5,906 nucleotides of DNA from Gammaproteobacteria bacterium (lineage in GTDB: Bacteria; Pseudomonadota; Gammaproteobacteria; DSM-26407): the NCBI GenBank assembly GCA_028694565.1, contig JAQVKR010000183.1, positions 1 through 5,906 of the forward strand. Direction: 5' to 3'. Each line of letters opens with the position of its first letter. Within the stretch, counting starts at the first letter, position 1. Under the pieces are notes generated by a model, which ran no database searches, had not been told where the DNA came from, and worked only from the letters and a program-made list of their open reading frames with translations. Below, one piece after another: positions 1-4,629 of the stretch. A program made the position numbers and the translations under genes.

Positions 1-20
1 GTGACCAGTGACCAGTGACC
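1..20. repeat. 7-bp tandem repeat (GTGACCA), about 2.9 copies
   Basis: GTGACCA occurs at 1-7 and 8-14, followed by GTGACC at 15-20. The repeat starts at the window edge, so it may continue upstream. Each copy carries a GTG, and the 7-bp period puts the three GTGs in three different frames. The first frame stops at 16-18. The other two stay open through the octamer array that follows. No Shine-Dalgarno sequence is visible for any of them. Confidence 0.85.
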
Positions 21-21
21 C

Positions 22-213
22 GCGCACCCACGCACCCACGCACACACGCACCCACGCACCCACGCACCCACGCACCCACGCACTCACGCATTCACGCATT
101 CACGCATTCACGCATTCACACAATCACACATTCACACATTCACGCATTCACGCATTCACGCACTCACGCACTCACGCATTCACGCACTCACGCACTCACG
201 TATTCACGCAAAC
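22..213. repeat. 8-bp tandem repeat array, 24 units
   Basis: Twenty-four consecutive 8-bp units are read on the + strand with no break in period. The first seven (22-77) are mostly ACGCACCC. Then come ACGCACTC (78-85), four ACGCATTC (86-117), three ACACAATC/ACACATTC units (118-141), and a mix of ACGCATTC and ACGCACTC (142-197). The last two are degenerate (ACGTATTC, ACGCAAAC). Variants are grouped in blocks, as expected if the array grew by local duplication. The array ends two bases before the slyX ATG. No + strand frame contains a stop, because three units make 24 bp and encode an 8-residue Thr/His-rich repeat. Positions 38-51 alternate purine and pyrimidine perfectly. Function is unknown; it could be a slippage-prone locus or a neutral minisatellite. 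Confidence 0.95.
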
Positions 214-215
214 CC

Positions 216-419
216 ATGGAAAACCGAATCGTCGACATCGAGTCCCGCCTGTCGTTCCAGGAGGACACCCTGGACCAGCTCAATGCCGTGGTCGCGGAGC
301 AGGAGCAGCGTATCGGCCATCTTGAGCGGCAGCTGCAGGAGGCCCTGCGGCTGCTGCGGGCCCTGACCCCGCCGGAGGTGGCGAGCCAGGCCGAGGAGAC
401 GCCGCCGCCCCACTACTGA
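216..419 (+). CDS. slyX: SlyX family protein
   Basis: This is a 67-residue protein of the SlyX family (E. coli SlyX has 72 residues). The N-terminal part, up to about residue 50, has heptad-like spacing (IESRLSFQEDTLDQLN, then LERQLQEALRLL) and should form a coiled coil. The C-terminus ASQAEETPPPHY matches the conserved SlyX tail very closely, which makes the family call secure. The biochemical role of SlyX is not established; the name comes from its position next to slyD in E. coli. I chose the ATG at 216 because family similarity begins there. The frame is open upstream to a GTG at 15, but that part only translates the 8-bp repeat. The bases before the ATG (ACGCAAACCC) contain no Shine-Dalgarno sequence, so initiation must be leaderless-like, SD-independent, or start upstream. 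The gene converges on the LysR gene. Confidence 0.95.
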   Translation: MENRIVDIESRLSFQEDTLDQLNAVVAEQEQRIGHLERQLQEALRLLRALTPPEVASQAEETPPPHY

Positions 420-443
420 CCCGCGGTTCCCGCCATCCTGCCG

Positions 444-467
444 GCGCGGACGAAAGGGTGCCCGCGC
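444..467. terminator. Possible hairpin between convergent slyX and LysR genes
   Basis: GCGCGG (444-449) pairs perfectly with CCGCGC (462-467) across a 12-base loop. It lies in the 76-bp gap between the converging stop codons, where a bidirectional terminator is expected. There is no T-tract on either side and the stem is short, so intrinsic termination is doubtful. Confidence 0.25.
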
Positions 468-495
468 GACAACCGGCGGCCGGGGGGAATCCGGG

Positions 496-1395
496 TCAAG
501 GGGCATCCGTGGCGGCACAGGCCGCCCGCAGGCAGTCCGCCAGCTCCAGGGTGGCCGGGCCCGGCCGGTCGGGGTGGCCGGGAATCAGGTAGAGGGGGCT
601 CCTGTAGACCGCGCCCTGGCGCAGGGGCAGGGGCAGCAGGTCGCCGCCGCCCAGCAGGGCTGCCACCTGGTGCCGGGGCAGCCAGCCGAACCCCAGCCCG
701 TTGCGCACGGCGCTGAGGGCCGTGTCGAAGTGGGTCACCGTCCAGCGGAGCTCCGGCCCCAGCCAGCCGACGTCGCGGGGTTGGTGCTGGCCGGAGTCGC
801 GGATCACCACCTGGAGCTCGCGCTTGAGGTCCGTCTGGGTCAGGGGGCGGCCGAGACGGTGCAGGGGGTGATCGGGGTGGGCCACGGCAACGAACTCGAT
901 CTCCAGCAGGGTATCCCCCAGGAATCCCGGCGGCACCCTCGAGCCGATCGCCAGGTCGGCCTGGCCCTCCTGCAGCGCCTCGTCGGCGCCGGACAGGATC
1001 ACCTCCTCCAGCCGGACATGACTGCCGCGGCTGCGCGGCGCGAAGGCCCGCAGTCCACGCATCAGCACATCGCCGGGAAAGGCGGCATCCACCACCAGGC
1101 GGATCTCGGGCTCCCAGCCCGCCTCGACGTTGTGGGCCAGCTGCTCCAGGCGTCCCGCCTCGTCCACCAGCGCCCGGGCGCGCTCCAGCAGCAGGTTGCC
1201 AGCCGGCGTAATCCGCGACCGGCGGCCCTCCGTCACCAGCAATTGCATCCCCAGCTGTTCCTGCAGCTTGGCGATGGTGTAGCTGACGGAGGACTGGCTG
1301 CGGTGCAGTTGCCCGGCGGCCTGGGCGAATCCCCCGTGATCGACCACGGCGGCGAGGGTGCGCCACTGGTCCAGGGTGACTTTGGGTGATGGCAT
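496..1395 (-). CDS. LysR-type transcriptional regulator (YhaJ-like context)
   Basis: This 299-residue protein has the usual LysR length. Residues about 7-66 form the winged helix-turn-helix, with the typical core GGFAQAAGQLHRSQSSVSY and the following KLQEQLG segment. A linker helix runs to about residue 90, and the effector-binding domain starts near GWEPEIRLVVD (93-103) and continues to the C-terminus. The gene is divergent from a flavoprotein-DoxX-glutathionyl-hydroquinone reductase cluster, the classic arrangement for a LysR regulator and its target operon. In E. coli the LysR protein YhaJ controls yqjF, next to yqjG, and responds to hydroxylated aromatic compounds. From context I infer a similar role in sensing quinone or phenolic stress. 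The ATG at 1395 has only a weak purine-rich stretch upstream (AGATAAAAACC). A T-N11-A dyad lies 6 bp upstream of the start, which suggests autoregulation. The ligand cannot be inferred from sequence alone. Confidence 0.93.
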   Translation of the reverse strand: MPSPKVTLDQWRTLAAVVDHGGFAQAAGQLHRSQSSVSYTIAKLQEQLGMQLLVTEGRRSRITPAGNLLLERARALVDEAGRLEQLAHNVEAGWEPEIRLVVDAAFPGDVLMRGLRAFAPRSRGSHVRLEEVILSGADEALQEGQADLAIGSRVPPGFLGDTLLEIEFVAVAHPDHPLHRLGRPLTQTDLKRELQVVIRDSGQHQPRDVGWLGPELRWTVTHFDTALSAVRNGLGFGWLPRHQVAALLGGGDLLPLPLRQGAVYRSPLYLIPGHPDRPGPATLELADCLRAACAATDAP

Positions 1396-1400
1396 GGTTT

Positions 1401-1420
1401 TTATCTAAAAATTGGATTAA
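1401..1420. promoter_or_regulatory. Candidate LysR-type box 1 (T-N11-A)
   Basis: ATC (1403-1405), nine bases, GAT (1415-1417) form a dyad that fits the LysR T-N11-A rule (T1404, A1416). The dyad extends imperfectly to TTATC...GATTAA. It is 6 bp upstream of the LysR start codon, a position suited to autoregulation or to a recognition site shared by both promoters. The site is predicted from pattern only. Confidence 0.45.
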
Positions 1421-1443
1421 TAGTTACAAAAATATGCGCTTTT

Positions 1444-1458
1444 ATATCGAAAAAATAT
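1444..1458. promoter_or_regulatory. Candidate LysR-type box 2 (T-N11-A)
   Basis: ATAT (1444-1447) and ATAT (1455-1458) form a dyad with a 7-base centre that also satisfies T-N11-A (T1445, A1457). Its centre is 41 bp from the centre of box 1, close to four helical turns, so both could lie on the same DNA face. ATAT is common by chance in AT-rich DNA, so this is weaker than box 1. Confidence 0.3.
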
Positions 1459-1469
1459 AGCCAAAATAG

Positions 1470-1517
1470 CTCCTGTCCCATTTTTTCCGACTTTGTGAAT
1501 CAACATTAGGACAGGAG
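1470..1517 (+). promoter_or_regulatory. Inverted repeat covering the Shine-Dalgarno of the flavoprotein gene
   Basis: CTCCTGTCC (1470-1478) is the exact reverse complement of GGACAGGAG (1509-1517), with a 30-base AT-rich loop. The right arm includes AGGAG of the Shine-Dalgarno sequence AGGAGGT (1513-1519), which lies 5 bases before the ATG at 1525. If transcription starts upstream of 1470, the folded mRNA would mask the ribosome binding site. The same repeat could instead be a pair of protein-binding half sites in DNA. Confidence 0.5.
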
Positions 1518-1524
1518 GTATTCC

Positions 1525-2112
1525 ATGACCAAGGTTGCAGTGGTCTATCACAGCGGCTACGGCCATACCGCCCGTCAGGCGCAGGCCGTCGTGGCGGGCG
1601 CCGCGGGCGTGCCGGGCGTGGCGGCGGTGGCGGTGCCGGTGGAGGAGGCGGAAGCCCGCTGGGGGGAGCTGGAGGCCGCCGATGCCATCATCTTCGGCTC
1701 GCCCACCTACATGGGCTCCGTTTCCGCCCCCTTCAAGCAGTTCATGGACCAGAGCTCGAAGACCTGGTCGCGGCAGGGCTGGAAGGACAAGCTGGCCGCC
1801 GGCTTCACCAACTCCGCCTCCTGGTCGGGAGACAAGCTCAACACCCTGATCCAGATGGCGGTGTTCGCCGGCCAGCACGGCATGATCTGGGTCCCCCTCG
1901 GACTGCCGCCCGGCAACAACACCAGCACCGCCCGGCCCACCGATCTCAACCGCATCGGGAGCTACCTGGGGGCCATGGCCCAGTCCAACGCCGATCAGGA
2001 TGCCGATGCCGTTCCGCCCCCGGCCGACCTGGCGACGGCCCGCGAGCTCGGCCGCCGGGTAAGTGAAATGGCGGTGACCTTCGCCCGCGGCCGCAACGCC
2101 CTCGCGGCCTGA
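1525..2112 (+). CDS. Flavodoxin/WrbA-like NAD(P)H:quinone oxidoreductase family flavoprotein
   Basis: This 195-residue protein has a flavodoxin fold. The FMN phosphate-binding loop is YHSGYGHT (residues 8-15), after the first beta strand. The second flavin loop is GSPTYMGSVSAPFKQFMD (from residue 58), a signature of WrbA and related NAD(P)H-dependent quinone reductases. Further WrbA-like segments are GFTNSASWSGDK (93-104) and GQHGMIWVPLGLPP (116-129). The likely reaction is two-electron reduction of quinones to hydroquinones with FMN in the cytosol, which avoids semiquinone radicals. That function is inferred from the family and the neighbours, because the superfamily also includes other FMN reductases. 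It has a strong Shine-Dalgarno sequence, AGGAGGT at 1513-1519, embedded in an inverted repeat. It is the first gene of the three-gene + strand cluster and is divergent from the LysR regulator. Confidence 0.88.
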   Translation: MTKVAVVYHSGYGHTARQAQAVVAGAAGVPGVAAVAVPVEEAEARWGELEAADAIIFGSPTYMGSVSAPFKQFMDQSSKTWSRQGWKDKLAAGFTNSASWSGDKLNTLIQMAVFAGQHGMIWVPLGLPPGNNTSTARPTDLNRIGSYLGAMAQSNADQDADAVPPPADLATARELGRRVSEMAVTFARGRNALAA

Positions 2113-2157
2113 GTTCCGCACCCCCCGGAGACGGGGCGCCAGATCAGGAGAATGACC

Positions 2158-2541
2158 ATGAAAGATCTCACCACCCTCGCCGGCCGCGTGCTGCTGGCCC
2201 AGATGTTCCTGCTTGCCGGAATCACCAAGATCACCGGTTACGCCGGCACCCAGGGCTACATGGAGGCCATGGGCGTGCCGGGCATCCTGCTGCCGCTGGT
2301 GATCCTGCTGGAAGTGGGCGGCGGGCTGGCCCTCATCCTCGGCTGGCAGGCGCGCTGGGCCGCCCTGGCGCTGGCCCTGTTCAGCCTCGCCGCGGCCGCC
2401 ATTTTCCACTCCAGCTTCGCCGAGCAGATGCAGAGCATCCTGTTCATGAAGAACCTGGCCATTGCCGGAGGCCTGCTGCTGGTGAGCGCCCACGGCCCCG
2501 GAGCCTGGAGTCTCGATGCGCGTGCCGGCCGGGCGGGTTGA
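2158..2541 (+). CDS. DoxX family membrane protein (YqjF-like)
   Basis: This is a 127-residue inner-membrane protein with four predicted transmembrane segments (about residues 5-25, 42-61, 67-84 and 97-112). DoxX-family features are FLLAGITK (17-24) at the end of the first helix, LLEVGGGLALILGW (50-63) in the second, and LFMKNLAIAGGLLL (95-108) in the fourth. DoxX proteins often accompany quinone or thiol redox genes; their biochemical activity is poorly defined. The E. coli relative YqjF is a target of the LysR regulator YhaJ. An in-frame ATG also occurs at 2152, but only 1 base separates it from AGGAG (2146-2150). The ATG at 2158 is 7 bases away, so I start the gene there. The gene begins 45 bp after the flavoprotein stop and is probably in the same transcript. 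Confidence 0.9.
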   Translation: MKDLTTLAGRVLLAQMFLLAGITKITGYAGTQGYMEAMGVPGILLPLVILLEVGGGLALILGWQARWAALALALFSLAAAAIFHSSFAEQMQSILFMKNLAIAGGLLLVSAHGPGAWSLDARAGRAG

Positions 2542-2548
2542 CCGCCCG
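2530..2548 (+). other. Small hairpin across the doxX stop codon
   Basis: CGGGCGG (2530-2536) pairs with CCGCCCG (2542-2548) around the loop GTTGA, which contains the stop codon TGA (2539-2541). No T-tract follows. It may be a weak processing or attenuation element between doxX and the reductase gene, or simply chance in GC-rich DNA. Confidence 0.3.
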
Positions 2549-2580
2549 CGACCACCCGCGCCGGAGCGAAGGAGTCGCTG

Positions 2581-3552
2581 ATGAGCCTGCTGGTTGACGG
2601 AAAGATGCAAGCCGACTGGCTGGACGCCGAGCGGGAAGCGGGCGAGTTCGTGCGCCGGGAGTCGCGCTTCCGCAGCTGGGTGACCCCGGACGGGTCGCCC
2701 GGCCCTTCGGGGCAGGGCGGGTTCAGGGCCGAGCCCGGCCGCTATCACCTGTACGTGTCGCTGGCCTGTCCCTGGGCCCACCGCACCCTCATCTTCCGCC
2801 GCCTCAAGGGGTTGGAGAAGGCGGTCGGCGTCTCGGTGGCGCACCCCTGGATGGGGCCGGAAGGCTGGGCCTTCGGCGGCTATCCCGGCGCCACGCCGGA
2901 TGCGGTGAACGGCGCGGGTCACCTGCACGAGCTCTACACCCGGGCCGATCCGGGCTACAGCGGAATCGTCACCGTGCCCGTGTTGTGGGACACGCGGCGG
3001 GGAACCATCGTCAACAACGAGTCATCCGAAATCATCCGCATGTTCAACGCCGCCTTCGGCGCCTGCGGCGCCAGCGGGCCGGATTTCTACCCGGAGCGGC
3101 TGCGCCCGGCCATCGACGCGGTCAACGAGCGGATCTACGCGGAGGTGAACAACGGTGTCTACCGGGCCGGCTTCGCCGCCACCCAGTCCGCCCACGAGCG
3201 GGCGGTGAAGCGCCTGTTCGCGACCCTCGACTGGCTGGAGGCGCGCCTCGCCCGGCAGCGCTACCTCGTGGGCGCGACGCTCAGGGAGGCCGACTGGCGC
3301 CTGTTCACCACCCTGGTGCGTTTCGACGCCGTCTACCACACCCACTTCAAGTGCAATGTGCGCCGGCTGGCGGACTACCCGAACCTGTGGGCCTGGACCC
3401 GCGCGCTGTACCAAATGCCCGGGGTGGCGGAAACGGTGAACATGGATCACATCAAGCGCCACTACTACACCAGCCATCCGGAGCTCAATCCGCGCGGCCT
3501 GATCCCGGTGGGTCCGGAGCCGGATTTCACCGCTCCGGCGGGGCGCGGCTGA
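2581..3552 (+). CDS. yqjG: Glutathionyl-hydroquinone reductase (Xi-class glutathione transferase)
   Basis: This 323-residue protein is the normal size for the Xi class (YqjG, PcpF, ECM4). It reduces glutathionyl-hydroquinones to free hydroquinones using glutathione, giving glutathione disulfide. The thioredoxin-like N-terminal domain carries the catalytic motif SLACPWAHR, with Cys at residue 63, the same number as the active-site Cys of E. coli YqjG. The glutathione-binding loop is IVNNESSEIIR (143-153). The helical C-terminal domain contains the family segments NNGVYRAGFA, RYLVGATLREADWRLFTTL and FDAVYHTHFKCN. A good Shine-Dalgarno sequence, AAGGAG (2569-2574), lies 6 bases before the ATG. 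The gene starts 39 bp after the doxX stop. It is the last gene of the cluster and would return adducts formed between quinones and glutathione to hydroquinones. No key residue appears to be missing. Confidence 0.95.
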   Translation: MSLLVDGKMQADWLDAEREAGEFVRRESRFRSWVTPDGSPGPSGQGGFRAEPGRYHLYVSLACPWAHRTLIFRRLKGLEKAVGVSVAHPWMGPEGWAFGGYPGATPDAVNGAGHLHELYTRADPGYSGIVTVPVLWDTRRGTIVNNESSEIIRMFNAAFGACGASGPDFYPERLRPAIDAVNERIYAEVNNGVYRAGFAATQSAHERAVKRLFATLDWLEARLARQRYLVGATLREADWRLFTTLVRFDAVYHTHFKCNVRRLADYPNLWAWTRALYQMPGVAETVNMDHIKRHYYTSHPELNPRGLIPVGPEPDFTAPAGRG

Positions 3553-3574
3553 ACCGGGTGCGGGAGGGGGGAGG

Positions 3575-3596
3575 GGCCGGCGTGGCGGCGCCGGCC
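3575..3596. terminator. Candidate bidirectional terminator hairpin
   Basis: GGCCGGCG (3575-3582) and CGCCGGCC (3589-3596) form a perfect 8-bp, all-G/C stem with a 6-base loop. It lies between the converging stop codons of the reductase (3552) and the cytochrome gene (3616). On the + strand it is followed by GTTGTCATT, which is only mildly T-rich, so efficiency as an intrinsic terminator is uncertain. Confidence 0.45.
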
Positions 3597-3615
3597 GTTG
3601 TCATTCGCCCCGGGG

Positions 3616-3933
3616 TTACTGGGCGCCGGCCAGGTAGCCGGCGATGGCGGCCATCTCCTCGTCGCTGATGTTGGCGACGGTGGGCTTCATGGCGGCGGTC
3701 ATGCCATTGGCCCGCGCACCGCTCTTGATGTCCTTCATCTGGTTGAGCAGGTACTGCTCGTTCTGGCCTTTCAGCTTCGGGTAGATGGGCATGATGGGCG
3801 CGCTTCCGGCTTCGCCGTGGCAGGCGACACAGCCCTTGGATGTGTAGAGGGCCTGGCCGTCGGCGGCGACGGCGGTGCCGGCCGCGGCGGCGAGAGCGGC
3901 GCAGAGGCCCAGCAGGGTCATTTTCCTGTGCAT
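3616..3933 (-). CDS. Small periplasmic class I cytochrome c
   Basis: This 105-residue protein is probably about 82 residues when mature. It has an N-terminal Sec signal peptide: basic MHRK, a hydrophobic stretch, and a likely cleavage after AVA or VAA near residue 23-24. The heme c attachment motif CVACH spans residues 35-39. The axial Met is probably M78 or M82 in GMTAAMKP, followed by the C-terminal helix ISDEEMAAIAGYLAG typical of class I cytochromes (c553/c5-like). It should carry electrons between respiratory partners in the periplasm; the partner is not shown by the neighbours. The ATG at 3933 is preceded by AAGGAG (complement of 3941-3946) at a 7-base spacing. A TTGACG element (complement of 4017-4022) lies upstream, but I found no matching -10 at proper spacing. 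The gene is followed by the hairpin at 3575-3596. Confidence 0.94.
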   Translation of the reverse strand: MHRKMTLLGLCAALAAAAGTAVAADGQALYTSKGCVACHGEAGSAPIMPIYPKLKGQNEQYLLNQMKDIKSGARANGMTAAMKPTVANISDEEMAAIAGYLAGAQ

Positions 3934-3961
3934 GGTCTGTCTCCTTCTGGAGGGGTCGTTT

Positions 3962-4020
3962 CCCGATATCGACGCCGCCCGCCGGGCGGCATCGGGGTCT
4001 TACCTATCACAGGCGGCGTC
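3962..4020 (-). promoter_or_regulatory. Alternative stem structures upstream of the cytochrome gene
   Basis: Two incompatible pairings exist 5' of the cytochrome gene. GCCGCCC (3974-3980) pairs with GGGCGGC (3984-3990) over a 3-base loop, and CCCGAT/ATCGGG (3962-3967/3991-3996) extends this after a 6-base bulge. Alternatively, GACGCCGCC (3971-3979) pairs perfectly with GGCGGCGTC (4012-4020). Whether this stretch is transcribed is unknown. It could be a leader switch, an operator, or a GC-rich coincidence. Confidence 0.35.
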
Positions 4021-4034
4021 AAGGAAACGCAAAG

Positions 4035-4059
4035 GTTCCCCTTCCCCTGGTGGGGGAAC
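4035..4059 (-). terminator. Weak terminator-like hairpin
   Basis: GTTCCCC (4035-4041) pairs with GGGGAAC (4053-4059). Read on the - strand, the stem is followed by CTTTGCGTTTCC, a moderately T-rich tail. It lies downstream of the glycine-zipper gene on the same strand and could back up the stronger hairpin at 4082-4127. Confidence 0.35.
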
Positions 4060-4081
4060 TGCGGTCCGGCAGGAGCGGATT

Positions 4082-4127
4082 CGCCCCGCCCCGGGCCGCC
4101 GGTTCACCCGCGACCCGGGGCGGGGCG
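4082..4127. terminator. Strong GC-rich hairpin after the glycine-zipper gene
   Basis: CGCCCCGCCCCGGG (4082-4095) is the exact reverse complement of CCCGGGGCGGGGCG (4114-4127). The result is a 14-bp perfect, all-G/C stem with an 18-base loop. It begins 24 bases beyond the stop of the - strand glycine-zipper gene, so it is placed as a terminator or mRNA 3' end protector. No T-run follows on either strand. Confidence 0.55.
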
Positions 4128-4151
4128 GCACGTGCGGTCGGGGTCGGCCGG

Positions 4152-4526
4152 TTACCAGCAGCGGCCCTTCTTCGCCTGGCCGGGGGGGCAGAACCGGCCG
4201 TAATGGGGATGGCGGTAATGGCGGCGGTAGTCGTCGTAGTAGTAGCGATCGCGGTAGTAGCGATCCCCGTCATAGCGGTAGTAGGGGTAGGCCCGGTAGC
4301 GCCGCGGCTCGCTGTAGCCGTCGGTGGCGATGGCCGTGCCGGCCGCCGCCCCCAGTCCGCCGCCGACGATGGCCCCGGTGCGGCCGTCGACCTCCGCGCC
4401 CCGGGAGGCGCCCAGTTCGCCGCCCACGGCTCCGCCCACCGCGGCGCGTCCGCTGTAGTCGTCCGCAAAGGCGGGCGCGGCGGTCAGGGACAGGGTGAGC
4501 AGCAGGGTGGTGAGTGTCCGTTTCAT
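4152..4526 (-). CDS. Secreted glycine-zipper protein with Tyr/Arg-rich tail
   Basis: This is a 124-residue protein of no assigned function. A Sec signal peptide covers residues 1-21 (MKRT, a Leu/Thr-rich core, cleavage after AFA). Residues about 31-66 are Gly/Ala-rich with GxxxG-type spacing (GGAVGGELG, GAIVGGGLGAAAG), a glycine-zipper pattern typical of small envelope proteins that insert into or pack against membranes. The tail from about residue 70 has roughly 14 Tyr with many Arg, Asp and His. It ends in CPPGQAKKGRC followed by Trp, with two Cys (113 and 123) that could form a disulfide in the periplasm. Part of the tail arose by a 15-bp direct duplication (GTAGTAGCGATC at 4239-4250 and 4254-4265). 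The ATG at 4526 is preceded by GGAGGAG (complement of 4535-4541) at 8 bases. The frame stays open upstream into recQ, but the signal peptide and Shine-Dalgarno sequence fix this start. The gene is downstream of recQ on the same strand. Confidence 0.85.
   Translation of the reverse strand: MKRTLTTLLLTLSLTAAPAFADDYSGRAAVGGAVGGELGASRGAEVDGRTGAIVGGGLGAAAGTAIATDGYSEPRRYRAYPYYRYDGDRYYRDRYYYDDYRRHYRHPHYGRFCPPGQAKKGRCW
4239..4265. repeat. 15-bp-period direct duplication inside the glycine-zipper gene
   Basis: GTAGTAGCGATC occurs at 4239-4250 and 4254-4265. It encodes the repeated Asp-Arg-Tyr-Tyr pattern in the protein tail. The period is a multiple of three, so the duplication preserves the frame. 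Confidence 0.8.
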
Positions 4527-4572
4527 GGCTCCATCTCCTCCAGGGGTATCCGATGGGGCCAGATTGCGCCGG

Positions 4573-4594
4573 CCGGGCTGAACGCCGGCTGAAC
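4573..4594. repeat. Short direct repeat between recQ and the glycine-zipper gene
   Basis: GCCGGGCTGAAC (4573-4584) is followed directly by GCCGGCTGAAC (4584-4594), two near-identical copies differing by one G. They lie in the 103-bp spacer downstream of recQ. No function is evident. Confidence 0.4.
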
Positions 4595-4629
4595 GGAGCC
4601 GCGGGGGGCGGCGGGCGCCGAAGCCGGCC

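Larger units (their letters stand above)
1396..1524. promoter_or_regulatory. AT-rich divergent regulatory region
   Basis: This is the spacer between the LysR gene and the flavoprotein gene. Positions 1401-1470 are only about 23% G+C by hand count, in sharp contrast to the GC-rich coding sequence on both sides. It should hold both divergent promoters. I looked for sigma70-type promoters on both strands. I found -10-like hexamers (TATATC at 1443-1448, TATAGC at 1456-1461) but no well-spaced -35 partner. That is consistent with promoters that depend on the LysR activator, but does not prove it. Confidence 0.7.

Noticed and set aside
22..213. CRISPR array
   Set aside because: The units are 8 bp with no spacers between them, so this is a simple tandem repeat, not a repeat-spacer array.
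413..1366. 317-codon open frame on the - strand
   Set aside because: It overlaps the LysR gene in another frame and has Pro/Arg/Gly-rich shadow composition with no start signal.
574..1389. 271-codon open frame on the + strand
   Set aside because: It is fully antisense to the LysR gene, and its translation is Gln/Gly/His-rich with no recognisable domain.
1412..1448. Sigma70 promoter for the flavoprotein gene (TTGGAT with TATATC)
   Set aside because: The spacer is 25 bp, too long for a normal sigma70 promoter, and no better pair was found.
1417..2928. 503-codon open frame on the - strand
   Set aside because: It lies antisense to three well-supported genes with good Shine-Dalgarno sequences and family motifs. 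Its low-complexity Gly/Ala/His/Arg composition is typical of antisense frames in GC-rich DNA.
3598..4592. Several long + strand frames across the cytochrome and glycine-zipper genes
   Set aside because: These are antisense shadows of two genes that each have a signal peptide, a Shine-Dalgarno sequence and a clear family feature.
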